Source of the DNA: Enhydrobacter aerosaccus
GTDB taxonomy: Bacteria; Pseudomonadota; Alphaproteobacteria; Reyranellales; Reyranellaceae
Assembly: GCF_900167455.1 (NCBI RefSeq)
Contig: NZ_FUWJ01000005.1
Coordinates: forward strand, 124,001 to 188,000
Direction: 5' to 3'
DNA length: 64,000 nt
Below the pieces are notes generated by a model. It made no database searches. It saw only the letters and a program-made list of their open reading frames with translations, and had not been told where the DNA came from. This document shows positions 28,565-36,894 of this stretch, one piece after another. Position 1 is the stretch's first letter. The number at the start of each line of letters is the position of its first letter. The position numbers and the translations under genes are program-made.

Positions 28565-28588
28565 CGGGAGCGCGGCAGGGCGCTCCCG
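28565..28588 (+). terminator. Hairpin with T-rich tail between binding-protein and permease genes
   Basis: CGGGAGCGC-GGCAGG-GCGCTCCCG is a perfect 9-bp stem with a 6-base loop, followed by TTTCGTTT. This is a good intrinsic-terminator shape inside an operon. A partial terminator at this point commonly gives an excess of the periplasmic receptor over its membrane partners. Confidence 0.65.
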
Positions 28589-28654
28589 TTTCGTTTGATG
28601 GCGTGAAAGTTGCGAATGACTGTGTCGTCTCGACAGGGCTGAAAGACCGAGGGA

Positions 28655-29566
28655 ATGGAATATCTGATCCAGGTTCTGAACGGGCTGCAGCTCGGCCTGC
28701 TGATGTTCCTGCTTGCCGCTGGGCTGACATTGACCTTCGGCATCATGGACCTCGTCAATCTGGCGCACGGTTCGCTCTACATGATGGGTGCCTACTTCGC
28801 CTGGACCCTGATCGGTTGGACCGATTCCTTCGTGCTTGGCGCCCTGCTGGCCATACCCGCCACCTTCCTGCTGGGCGTCGTCGTCGAGGTCGTCGTCGCG
28901 CGGCGGCTCTATGCGCGGGACCATCTCGCCCAGGTGCTGGCGACCTTCGGCCTGATCCTGTTCTTCAACGAGCTGGTGCGCGCGATCTGGGGACCGGACG
29001 GCAAGAGCATCGCCGTGCCGGCCTTCCTCGACCATACGGTGGAGATCCTGCCGGGCATCCCCTACCCGGCCTACCGCTTCGCGCTGATCGTGGTCGGCAC
29101 GGCGGTGGCCTTGCTGCTCGCCTGGCTGGTGGCGCGTACGCGGCTTGGCATGCTGATCCGCGCCGGCGCCTCGAACCGGCGCATGATCGGCGCGCTGGGC
29201 GTCAACATCGAGCTGCTGTTCACGCTGGTGTTCGGTCTCGGCGCGGCCTTCGCTGGCCTTGCCGGCCTGATGGCCGCACCGATCGCCTCGGTGAAGATCG
29301 GCATGGGCGACGATATCCTGATCGTCGCCTTCGTCATCATCGTGATCGGCGGCATCGGCTCGATAAAGGGTGCCTTTGTCGCTGCCCTGATGGTGGGCCA
29401 GATCGATATCGTCGGCCGCGCCTTCCTGCCCGACTTTCTCAAGACCTTTCTGGACCCCGCCAGTGCATCAGCGGCAGCGCCCGCGATCTCGCAGGTGCTG
29501 ATCTATGTCGTCATGGCCGCTGTGCTGGTGTGGCGTCCGACTGGTCTGTTCGGGCAGCGGAGCTAG
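28655..29566 (+). CDS. livH: ABC transporter permease, LivH family (box-linked transporter)
   Basis: A 303-residue inner-membrane permease. The family signature LTLTFGIMDLVNLAHGSLYM lies near residues 25-45, and the cytoplasmic loop reads TRLGMLIRAGASNRRMIGALGVNI. About eight hydrophobic segments are visible. It is one half of the transmembrane channel that pairs with the LivM-type protein five bases downstream. It differs clearly in sequence from the LivH at 7508, so this is a separate system and not a recent duplicate. Confidence 0.92.
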   Translation: MEYLIQVLNGLQLGLLMFLLAAGLTLTFGIMDLVNLAHGSLYMMGAYFAWTLIGWTDSFVLGALLAIPATFLLGVVVEVVVARRLYARDHLAQVLATFGLILFFNELVRAIWGPDGKSIAVPAFLDHTVEILPGIPYPAYRFALIVVGTAVALLLAWLVARTRLGMLIRAGASNRRMIGALGVNIELLFTLVFGLGAAFAGLAGLMAAPIASVKIGMGDDILIVAFVIIVIGGIGSIKGAFVAALMVGQIDIVGRAFLPDFLKTFLDPASASAAAPAISQVLIYVVMAAVLVWRPTGLFGQRS

Positions 29567-29571
29567 CTGCT

Positions 29572-30552
29572 TTGCAGACCTCCCTGATCGCCTCGCTGCG
29601 CACGCCGCGCGGCCTCGTCACGACGGCGCTGCTGCTCGTGCTGGCCCTGCTGCCGCTGCTCACACAGGCCCTGGACCAGCGCTATCTGCTGTTGGTCGGC
29701 ACGCGCATCGTGATCTGGTCGATTGCCGCCGCGAGCCTCAACATGATCCTGGGCTATGGCGGCCTGGTGAGCTTCGGTCATGCCGCCTTTTTCGGCATCG
29801 GCGGCTATACGGTCGGCATCCTGTCGGCCAACGGCATCAACAGCGGCTGGATCCAGTGGCCGGCCGCGGTTGCGATTGCCGGCGTGTGGGCGGCACTGAT
29901 CGGCGCCTTGTCGCTTCGGACACGCGGCGTCTATTTCATCATGATCACGCTCGCCTTCGCGCAGCTCGTCTACTATCTCGGCTCCGGTCTCGAAGCCTAC
30001 GGCGGAGACGACGGCCTCAATATCGGTCGCAGCCGCTTCAGCGGCCTGATCGATCTGCGCGACAAGGCTTCCTTCTACTGGCTCTGCTTCGCCCTGCTAC
30101 TGGCGACGCTCTGGTTCAGCAGCCGGCTGGTCAATTCACGCTTCGGCTATGTCCTGCGCGGCGCCAAGTCGAACGAGTTGCGGATGACGGCGCTGGGCTT
30201 CCCGATTTTCCGCTACCGGCTCGCCGCTTTCGCCATCGCCGGCGCCTTCGGTGCACTCGCTGGCATCCTGCTGGCCAACGAGGGCGCTTATATCTCGCCC
30301 GCCATGATGTCGTGGGTGAAGTCGGGCGACCTCATCGTCATCGTCGTGCTGGGGGGCATGGGCGCCCTGTTCGGGCCGCTCTACGGCGCCATCGGCTTCT
30401 TTGCCGTCGAGGAATTCCTCAAGCCGCTGCTCGACCTCCTGCACAAGGGATGGGGCGAATATTGGCAGATCGTGTTCGGTCCGCTCCTGGTGATGGTCGC
30501 CCTCTATGCGCAGGGCGGCATCGATTCGCTGCTGGGGCGGCGCCATGGCTGA
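29572..30552 (+). CDS. livM: ABC transporter permease, LivM family (box-linked transporter)
   Basis: A 326-residue permease. The LivM hallmark SLNMILGYGGLVSFGHAAFF is present, followed by GVYFIMITLAFAQLVYYLG and the coupling loop FGYVLRGAKSNELRMTALGF. No ATG fits; TTG 29572 is the best start, about ten bases after GCGGAG and just beyond the LivH stop, and it keeps the first membrane segment intact. GTG 29530 inside livH is an alternative. The end overlaps the start of the next ATPase gene by eight bases. Confidence 0.9.
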   Translation: MQTSLIASLRTPRGLVTTALLLVLALLPLLTQALDQRYLLLVGTRIVIWSIAAASLNMILGYGGLVSFGHAAFFGIGGYTVGILSANGINSGWIQWPAAVAIAGVWAALIGALSLRTRGVYFIMITLAFAQLVYYLGSGLEAYGGDDGLNIGRSRFSGLIDLRDKASFYWLCFALLLATLWFSSRLVNSRFGYVLRGAKSNELRMTALGFPIFRYRLAAFAIAGAFGALAGILLANEGAYISPAMMSWVKSGDLIVIVVLGGMGALFGPLYGAIGFFAVEEFLKPLLDLLHKGWGEYWQIVFGPLLVMVALYAQGGIDSLLGRRHG

Positions 30553-31297
30553 GCCATTGCTGTCGGCGCAGGGCTTGGTGAAGCGGTTCGGCGGCCTGCT
30601 GGCCACCGACAATGTCTCGATCGAGGTCATGCCGGGCGAGATCCATGCCCTGATCGGTCCCAACGGTGCCGGCAAGACCACGTTGGTCAGCCAGCTCACG
30701 GGCAACCTGCGCCCGGACAGCGGCTCCATCCGCTTTGCCGGTCGCGACGTCACGCGCCTGCCGCTCCATGCCCGCGTCCGGCTGGGACTGGCGCGCTCGT
30801 TCCAGATCACGGCCGTGCTGCGCGACTTCACCGCGCTCGACAATGTGGCGCTCGCCGTCCAGGCCCATGATGGGCATTCGTTTCGCTTTCTGGCCGACGT
30901 GCGCGCCGACCGAAGGCTGCGCGATTCCGCCCGACGCGGTCTGGAAGCCGTCGGACTGCAGGCCCGCGCCGAGACCCTGGCCTCGGCGCTCAGCCACGGC
31001 GAACAACGGCAGCTCGAGATCGCCATGGCGCTGGCCGGGGAGCCCAGGCTTCTGCTGCTCGACGAGCCGATGGCCGGCATGGGTCCGGAGGAGTCCCAGC
31101 GTCTGGTCGGGATGCTGCGCAACCTCAAGAGCCGCTGCGGCATGCTGCTGATCGAGCACGACATGGATGCGGTCTTCGCGCTGGCCGACCGCATCACCGT
31201 CCTGGTCTATGGCCGCGCCATCGCCTCCGGGACGCCCGACCAGATCCGCGGCAACGCCCAGGTCCGCCAGGCCTATCTCGGCGAGGAAGTGGCGTGA
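30545..31297 (+). CDS. livG: ABC transporter ATP-binding protein, LivG family (box-linked transporter)
   Basis: A 250-residue ATPase subunit. It has Walker A GPNGAGKTTL, the LivG-type GLARSFQITAVLRDFTALDN, a signature region ALSHGEQRQLEIAMAL (SHGEQ in place of SGGQ, usual here), Walker B LLLLDEPMAGMG and switch His in LLIEHDM. It overlaps the LivM gene by eight bases and the LivF gene by four, which indicates coupled translation. Confidence 0.93.
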   Translation: MAEPLLSAQGLVKRFGGLLATDNVSIEVMPGEIHALIGPNGAGKTTLVSQLTGNLRPDSGSIRFAGRDVTRLPLHARVRLGLARSFQITAVLRDFTALDNVALAVQAHDGHSFRFLADVRADRRLRDSARRGLEAVGLQARAETLASALSHGEQRQLEIAMALAGEPRLLLLDEPMAGMGPEESQRLVGMLRNLKSRCGMLLIEHDMDAVFALADRITVLVYGRAIASGTPDQIRGNAQVRQAYLGEEVA

Positions 31298-31998
31298 TGC
31301 TGAAGGTTCGCGATCTCACGGCTTTCTACGGCGCCAGCCAGGCCCTGTTCGGCATGGAGCTGTCCATCGAGGCCGGCGAAGTCGTAACCCTGATGGGGCG
31401 CAACGGCATGGGGAAGACCACGACCGTGCACGCGATCATGGGCCTGCTTCCCGGCCGTTCAGGCGCCATCGAGTTCGATGGCCATCGGCTCGACCTGCTG
31501 TCGTCCTTCCGCATCGCGCGGCTCGGGCTTGGCCTGGTGCCGGAGGGCCGCCAGATCTTCCCCAATCTTTCCGTCCGCGAGAACCTGGTCGCGGCCGCAG
31601 CCAATCGCGGCCGCCGCCCGCAACCCTGGACGCTCGAGCGCGTGTTCGAATTCTTCCCACGACTTGCCGAACGGCAGAGAAACGGCGGCAACCAGCTCTC
31701 CGGCGGCGAGCAGCAGATGCTGGCGATCGGCCGGGCCCTGATGACCAACCCCAAGCTCCTCATCCTGGACGAGGCCACGGAAGGCCTGGCCCCACTGATC
31801 CGTGAGGAGATCTGGTCCTGTCTGCGCCGGCTGAAGCGCGAGGGACAGTCGATCCTGGTGATCGACAAGAATGTCGGCGCCCTGCTTGGCCTGGCCGATC
31901 GCCACTACATCGTCGAAAAGGGCCGGGTTGTCTGGAGCGGACCGTCGCAGACGCTGGCGCAGGACACGACGTTGCAGCATAGATATCTTGGCGTCTGA
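31294..31998 (+). CDS. livF: ABC transporter ATP-binding protein, LivF family (box-linked transporter)
   Basis: A 234-residue ATPase. It has Walker A GRNGMGKTT (Met in place of the usual Ala), RLGLGLVPEGRQIFPNLSVREN, signature LSGGEQQMLAIGR, Walker B LLILDEATEGLAP and a switch region LVIDKNV. In that last segment Lys replaces the histidine or glutamine usually found at the switch (compare LLVEQNV in the other LivF of the window). The start is GTG 31294 overlapping the LivG stop, or ATG 31297. The polyamine-type transporter genes follow only 16 bases later and may be on the same transcript. Confidence 0.9.
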   Translation: MMLKVRDLTAFYGASQALFGMELSIEAGEVVTLMGRNGMGKTTTVHAIMGLLPGRSGAIEFDGHRLDLLSSFRIARLGLGLVPEGRQIFPNLSVRENLVAAAANRGRRPQPWTLERVFEFFPRLAERQRNGGNQLSGGEQQMLAIGRALMTNPKLLILDEATEGLAPLIREEIWSCLRRLKREGQSILVIDKNVGALLGLADRHYIVEKGRVVWSGPSQTLAQDTTLQHRYLGV

Positions 31999-32014
31999 CG
32001 TTCCGGAGTTGCTG

Positions 32015-33097
32015 ATGCGTCTCGGCTTCCTCGCCTGTCTGCTGGCCTGCCTCGCCGGCCCTGCCTTCGCCCAGGGCCAGGTGAACGTCTACAACTGGTC
32101 GGATTATATCGCCGAGGACCAGCTCAAGGTCTTCACCAAGGACACCGGCATCAAGGTCAATTACACGACCTACGATTCCAACGAGATCCTGGATGCCAAG
32201 CTGAAGACCGGCCGCTCCGGCTATGACGTCGTGGTGCCGACCGCATCGCCGTTCTTCGTGCGCCAGCTTGCGGCCAACCTTTACCTGACGCTCGACAGGG
32301 CCAAGCTCAAGAACTGGGGCAATCTCGATCCCGGTATCATGGCGCAGCTTGCCAAGTACGATCCCGGCAATGCCCACGCCATTCCCTGGATGTGGGGCAC
32401 GGTCGGGATCGGTTACAACGTCGCCGAGGTCCGCCGCCGGATGCCCAACGCGCCCGTGGATTCGCTCGCCATGATCTTCGATCCGGCTGTGGTATCGCGC
32501 TTCGTCGATTGTGGGGTGATGGTGCTGGACAGCCCGACCGACGTGCTGCCGGCGGCGCTCAAGTATCTCGGCCTCGACCCCGATTCAAAGAGCTCGGAGG
32601 ACCTCAAGAAAGCGGCGGAGGTCCTGAAGGCCGTGCGGCCCTATATCCGCAAGTTTCACTCCTCCGAGTACATCAATGCGCTGGCCGGCGGCGATATCTG
32701 CCTCGCCTTCGGCTTCTCGGGAGACATCCTGCAGGCCCGTGACCGCGCGGCAAAGGCCGTCGAGAAGCGCGAGATCGCCTACGCCATCCCGAGCCAGGGC
32801 GCGATGCTGTGGATCGATGTCGCCGCCATTCCCAAGGATGCGCCGCATCCCGAGGCTGCCTACCGCTTCCTCGATTTCATGCTCGATCCCAAGGTGGCGG
32901 CGGCTTCCAGCACCCTGACCGGCTATGCCAACGGCAATGCGGCGGCAACCGCCCTGCTCCCCAAGGCGATAGCGGAGAATCCCTGGATCTATCCGCCACC
33001 CGACATCCGCGCCAAGCTCTATACCGTTACCGCCGCCAATGCCGAGCAGGTGCGCGAGCGCACCCGGCTCTGGACCACCATCAAGACCGGTCGGTGA
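32015..33097 (+). CDS. potF: Polyamine-type ABC transporter substrate-binding protein (PotF/PotD family)
   Basis: A 360-residue periplasmic receptor with signal peptide LGFLACLLACLAGPAFA. The mature N-terminus GQVNVYNWSDYIAEDQLKVF is the classic PotD/PotF opening. YDVVVPTASPFFVRQL, IPWMWGTVGIGYNV and SPTDVLPAALKYLGLDP also match. PotF binds putrescine and PotD prefers spermidine; the choice cannot be made by eye. CCGGAG lies upstream of ATG 32015. It heads a four-gene set with one ATPase and two permeases. A gene for an acetylpolyamine amidohydrolase-like enzyme lies about 7 kb downstream. Confidence 0.92.
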   Translation: MRLGFLACLLACLAGPAFAQGQVNVYNWSDYIAEDQLKVFTKDTGIKVNYTTYDSNEILDAKLKTGRSGYDVVVPTASPFFVRQLAANLYLTLDRAKLKNWGNLDPGIMAQLAKYDPGNAHAIPWMWGTVGIGYNVAEVRRRMPNAPVDSLAMIFDPAVVSRFVDCGVMVLDSPTDVLPAALKYLGLDPDSKSSEDLKKAAEVLKAVRPYIRKFHSSEYINALAGGDICLAFGFSGDILQARDRAAKAVEKREIAYAIPSQGAMLWIDVAAIPKDAPHPEAAYRFLDFMLDPKVAAASSTLTGYANGNAAATALLPKAIAENPWIYPPPDIRAKLYTVTAANAEQVRERTRLWTTIKTGR

Positions 33098-33101
33098 GCC
33101 G

Positions 33102-34103
33102 GTGTCGCCGAGCGGACCGATCGTCAAGGTAGAGGGCCTCGTCAAACGCTTCGGCGACGTGGCCGCAGTCGACGGCGTCGATCTGGAGATCGCTCGCGGC
33201 GAGCTGTTCGGGCTGCTGGGCGGGTCTGGATGCGGCAAGACGACGTTGCTGCGATTGCTGGCGGGCTTCGAAACGCCGGATGCCGGCCGCGTGCTGATCG
33301 ATGGTCACGACATGACGGGCGTGCCGCCGCATGTGCGGCCCGTGAACATGATGTTCCAGTCCTACGCCCTCTTCCCGCACATGACCGTCGCCGACAATGT
33401 CGCCTACGGACTGCGCCGCGAAGGCCTGGCCCGCGCCAAGATCGCCGAGCGGGTCGCCGAGCTGCTGGCGCTGGTGAAGCTCGAGGGGCTGGACGGTCGC
33501 AGGCCGGCCCAGCTTTCCGGCGGCCAGCGGCAGCGCGTGGCACTGGCGCGCGCCCTGGTGAAGCGGCCGAAGCTGCTGCTGCTCGACGAACCGCTGGCGG
33601 CACTCGATCGCAAGCTGCGCGAGGGCACCCGCTTCGAGCTGGTGCGCCTGCAGGAGCAACTCGGCCTCACCTTCGTGATGGTGACGCACGACCAGGAAGA
33701 GGCCATGTCGATGGCGACGCGGCTGGCGGTCATGAATGCCGGCCGCATCGTGCAAACGGGAACACCACACCAGCTGTACGAGCGGCCGGTGTCGCGCTTC
33801 GTGGCCGATTTCGTCGGCGTCGCCAATATCCTCGACTTGGGAAACGGCCGGTGGCTGGCGATCCGGCCCGAGAAGATCGCGCTCTCTGTCGATCGCCCCG
33901 ATCTCGCCCACGCGGTCCCAGGCGACGTGGTCGATGTCGCCTACGAAGGCGATCGCTCGCTTTACCGCGTCGCGGTCAAGGGTGGGCCGGTCATGCTGGT
34001 CTGGCGGGCAAACGTCCGCCGCGTCGAGGAGCCGTCGTTCCGTCGCGGCCAGCCCGTTTGGCTCGGCTGGGGCAACGATGCCGGGCAGGTGCTGGATGAA
34101 TAG
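33102..34103 (+). CDS. potG: Polyamine-type ABC transporter ATP-binding protein (PotG/PotA family)
   Basis: A 333-residue ATPase. The ABC domain (about 1-240) has Walker A GGSGCGKTT, the Q-loop MMFQSYALFPHMTVADNVAY, signature LSGGQRQRVALARAL, Walker B LLLLDEPLAALD and switch His in VMVTHDQEEAM. The C-terminal TOBE-type domain (about 260-333) contains AIRPEKIALS and is typical of polyamine and ferric importers. The start is GTG 33102, four bases after the PotF stop. It would power uptake through the two permeases that follow. Confidence 0.93.
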   Translation: MSPSGPIVKVEGLVKRFGDVAAVDGVDLEIARGELFGLLGGSGCGKTTLLRLLAGFETPDAGRVLIDGHDMTGVPPHVRPVNMMFQSYALFPHMTVADNVAYGLRREGLARAKIAERVAELLALVKLEGLDGRRPAQLSGGQRQRVALARALVKRPKLLLLDEPLAALDRKLREGTRFELVRLQEQLGLTFVMVTHDQEEAMSMATRLAVMNAGRIVQTGTPHQLYERPVSRFVADFVGVANILDLGNGRWLAIRPEKIALSVDRPDLAHAVPGDVVDVAYEGDRSLYRVAVKGGPVMLVWRANVRRVEEPSFRRGQPVWLGWGNDAGQVLDE

Positions 34104-34147
34104 GCCGATGCCGGCGATCGACGCCGTTTGCCTTTCCAGGCCCTGAC

Positions 34148-34987
34148 ATGCGCGCGGTCATCGCCCTGCCCTTCACCTGGCTGATCGTATTCTTCCTGCT
34201 GCCGTTCGCGCTGGTGCTGGCCATCTCGTTCGGCACCAACGCGCCCGATGCCGCGCCGCCGGTCGCGCTCACCTGGAGCCTCGACAATTTCAAGCTGCTG
34301 TTCACGGACGATCTTTACGTTGCCGCCTGGCTGAGCTCGCTGCGCATCGCCGCGACCTCGACCATCGCGACCTTGTTGCTCGGCTATCCCATGGCCTACG
34401 CCATCGCGCGCGCTCGACCGGAACGGCGCTCGCTCCCGCTGATGCTGGTGGTGTTGCCCTTCTGGACCTCGTTCCTCATCCGCGTCTATGCCTGGATGGG
34501 TCTGCTGGCCGAGAACGGCATCCTCAACCAGTTCCTGCGCTGGACGGGACTGGTCCCGGATCCCGGCACGATCCTCGGCACCGAATGGGCCGTCCATATC
34601 GGCATCGTCTATGCCTATCTACCCTTCATGGTGCTGCCGCTCTACGCGACGCTGGAGAAGCTCGACTGGAGCCTGCTCGAGGCCGCGGCGGATCTGGGCG
34701 CCAGACCGGTGGCGGCATTCCTCACCGTCACGCTGCCTCTGTCACTGCCGGGTGTCGTCGCCGGCTGCCTGCTGGTCTTCATCCCGGCCGTCGGCGAGTT
34801 CGTGATCCCGGATCTGCTGGGCGGCACCGGCACGCTGATGATCGGCAAGGTTCTGTGGGACGAATTCTTCACCAATGCCGACTGGCCGCTGGCCTCGGCG
34901 GTCGCGGTCTGCCTGCTTGTCCTGCTGGTCGGACCGATGGCCCTGTTCCAGCGCCAGCAGGCGCGCAGCCTGGAGCGACACCGATGA
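34148..34987 (+). CDS. potH: Polyamine-type ABC transporter permease (PotH/PotB family)
   Basis: A 279-residue inner-membrane protein with six predicted segments. It begins with the hydrophobic helix FTWLIVFFLLPFALVLAISF. The EAA loop reads EAAADLGARPVAAFLTVTLP, where it contacts the ATPase. RVYAWMGLLAENGILNQFL is characteristic of PotB/PotH. Its end overlaps the PotI start in an ATGA arrangement. About 44 bases separate it from the ATPase gene. Confidence 0.93.
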   Translation: MRAVIALPFTWLIVFFLLPFALVLAISFGTNAPDAAPPVALTWSLDNFKLLFTDDLYVAAWLSSLRIAATSTIATLLLGYPMAYAIARARPERRSLPLMLVVLPFWTSFLIRVYAWMGLLAENGILNQFLRWTGLVPDPGTILGTEWAVHIGIVYAYLPFMVLPLYATLEKLDWSLLEAAADLGARPVAAFLTVTLPLSLPGVVAGCLLVFIPAVGEFVIPDLLGGTGTLMIGKVLWDEFFTNADWPLASAVAVCLLVLLVGPMALFQRQQARSLERHR

Positions 34988-35772
34988 TGCCGCGAGCGCG
35001 CTTCGCCTTCACGGTGCTCTGCTTCGGCTACGCCTTTCTTTATGTGCCCATCGGCCTGGTGATGATCTATTCCTTCAACGCCTCGCGGCTGGTGACGGTG
35101 TGGGCTGGCTTCTCGCTGCATTGGTGGCGGACCCTGTTCCAGAACGAGGCCATGCTGTCCGCCGCGTGGCTGTCGCTGCGCATTGCCCTCGTGAGTGCGA
35201 CGCTGTCGGCGATCCTCGGTCTTGCCGCCGGTTATGTGCTGGCACGCGCACCGGCCTTTCTCGGCCGCACCCTTTTCGGCAGCCTGGTCATCGCGCCGAT
35301 GGTGATGCCCGAAGTGGTGATGGGCATTTCCATGCTTCTGCTTTTCGTGGGCGCCGAACGTTTTCTCGGCGGACCGGATCGCGGCTTCCTCACCATCGTG
35401 ATCGCGCACACGACTTTCTCGCTCTCCTTCGTCGCCATCGTCGTGCAGGCGCGCCTGGCCGATTTCGATCGCTCGCTCGAGGAGGCGGCGATGGATCTTG
35501 GCGCAACGCCGTGGACGACCTTTCGCACCATCACCCTGCCGCTGATTGCACCAGCGCTGGGCTCGGGCTGGTTACTGGCCTTCACCCTGTCGCTCGACGA
35601 TCTGATCATGACCCAGTTCGTCGCCGGCGCAGAGACGCAGACCTTGCCCATGCGAGTCTATTCCAGCGTGCGCCTCGGCGTCGATCCGCAGATCAACGTT
35701 CTCGCCACGCTTGTCGTCGTCATCGCGGCGACGACGCTGGCGATCTCGGGTCGACTGACGCGGCGGCGCTAA
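34984..35772 (+). CDS. potI: Polyamine-type ABC transporter permease (PotI/PotC family)
   Basis: A 262-residue partner permease. It has YVPIGLVMIYSFNASRLV near the N-terminus, VIAPMVMPEVVMGISMLLLF in the middle and the EAA loop EAAMDLGATPWTTFRTITLP. SLDDLIMTQFVAGAETQTLP near the C-terminus is a strong PotC/PotI mark. It is the last gene of the rightward array that begins at boxC. A GC-rich hairpin follows five bases after the stop. Confidence 0.93.
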   Translation: MMPRARFAFTVLCFGYAFLYVPIGLVMIYSFNASRLVTVWAGFSLHWWRTLFQNEAMLSAAWLSLRIALVSATLSAILGLAAGYVLARAPAFLGRTLFGSLVIAPMVMPEVVMGISMLLLFVGAERFLGGPDRGFLTIVIAHTTFSLSFVAIVVQARLADFDRSLEEAAMDLGATPWTTFRTITLPLIAPALGSGWLLAFTLSLDDLIMTQFVAGAETQTLPMRVYSSVRLGVDPQINVLATLVVVIAATTLAISGRLTRRR

Positions 35773-35777
35773 AGGAA

Positions 35778-35805
35778 AACGCGCCGGAGTTGCCCCCGGC
35801 GCGTT
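35778..35805. terminator. Terminator hairpin between potI and the convergent OmpA-like gene
   Basis: AACGCGCCGG-AGTTGCCC-CCGGCGCGTT is a perfect 10-bp stem with an 8-base loop just after the potI stop. The stem ends in TT on the rightward side and has an AA partner on the left, so it can serve both convergent genes. Confidence 0.65.
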
Positions 35806-35847
35806 CCTGCATGGCCAGTCCAGCTGGCCAAAGCGTTTGTGGTGCGA

Positions 35848-36477
35848 TCAGGTGCGCGGCGGCAGCGGCACCTTGCCGTCGATGAGGATCTTCTCCAGCA
35901 CCGGAATGCCGGCGGCATAGTCGCCCTGGGCGCACTTGTTCATGGCATCCGCAGCGGCCGCCTGCACCTCGTTGGCGCGGTCGATCGTGCGATACTTGGC
36001 GCTCAGCGCGGCGCAATAGGCGGCGTCGTTGGGCGACGCGGCAGGCTGCGGGATCACGATCTCGGCCCGGCGATTCTGCGGCTCGCGCACCCCATCACCG
36101 GTCGGGACCAGAAGCCCCTGCTCGCCACGGCCCACCGTCGTAATGGCCGTCGCGGGAACACCCTGGCGGACCAGCACGTCCTTAACCGCATTGGCGCGGC
36201 GCAGCGACAGTGCCATGTTGTATTGCGGCGAGCCCGAGGTGTCGGTGTGGCCGGTCACGGTGACCTGCACGTTGCCGCTCGTCTTGTAGGCGTCGCCCGC
36301 CTGCGTGAGTGTCCTCAGCGCCTGGTCGCTCAGCTTGATGCTGTCCCAATCGAAGAAGACCATGAAGGTCTTCGGAGCGGGCGGCGGCGGCGGCGGTTGC
36401 ATCGATGCTTGAGGTGTCTCGTCACAGGCCGCCATCAGGAATGCAGCGGCACACACGGCAATCAACTTCTTGAACAT
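35848..36477 (-). CDS. OmpA-family peptidoglycan-associated lipoprotein
   Basis: A 209-residue outer-membrane lipoprotein. The signal peptide ends with a lipobox, LMAAC, so Cys18 should be lipidated. A proline-rich spacer (QPPPPPPAPK) follows. An OmpA-C/Pal-like domain comes next (about 37-145): FMVFFDWDSIKLSDQA, VTVTGHTDTSGSPQYN and the NRRAEIVIP end that binds diaminopimelate in the wall. The last 60 residues, with two cysteines (AAYCAALSAKYR and MNKCAQGDYAAG), are an extra helical tail. GAGGGGGAG precedes the ATG. An FNR/FixK-type box lies 84 bases upstream. Confidence 0.9.
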   Translation of the reverse strand: MFKKLIAVCAAAFLMAACDETPQASMQPPPPPPAPKTFMVFFDWDSIKLSDQALRTLTQAGDAYKTSGNVQVTVTGHTDTSGSPQYNMALSLRRANAVKDVLVRQGVPATAITTVGRGEQGLLVPTGDGVREPQNRRAEIVIPQPAASPNDAAYCAALSAKYRTIDRANEVQAAAADAMNKCAQGDYAAGIPVLEKILIDGKVPLPPRT

Positions 36478-36894
36478 GTATTCTCCCCCTCAGTTAGGCC
36501 GCGATCACCGCGAACCCAAAACGAACTAGATCACAATGACGACCTCCGCGTCATGCGCCTTTGATCTACGTCAAAGCAGTTTTCTGGAACTGAGCGAACC
36601 TATGGCAATCAGACACGCATTTGTAACGATGATATTGACAACGTTGCCGGTGCGTGACTGGATTATGTCAGTCATATCCGACACGGAGGTTTAGATGCTT
36701 CCACCGGGTAAGCGGGCCGCGATGATTGGCGATGCAAGCATTCGGGCATCGGCATAGCGGCACTTCACGAATGACGCGCCGGGAGCGGCCATCCGAGGGC
36801 CGCATCAGTCAGGCGAGGCCCCAATTTGGCCGTTCCCGATGTGCGGTTCTCATTGAGCTGTCTTTATGACAACAGCAGGCGCCGCTTGACCAGG
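36478..36894. other. 417-base intergenic region with one short candidate reading frame
   Basis: Apart from the FNR/FixK-type box at 36561-36574, no established gene is seen here. One 20-codon frame at 36695-36757 (begins MLPPGKRAAMIGDA) is preceded by GGAGG at good spacing, which alone does not prove translation. The composition is less GC-rich around 36590-36680 than in the surroundings. Confidence 0.5.
36561..36574. promoter_or_regulatory. FNR/FixK-type binding site
   Basis: TTGAT-CTAC-GTCAA fits the FNR/FixK consensus TTGAY-N4-RTCAA and is extended to TTTGA..TCAAA on both sides. It lies 84 bases upstream of the OmpA-like lipoprotein start codon, a distance that suits activation under low oxygen. 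The rightward neighbour is too far away to be the obvious target. Confidence 0.6.
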
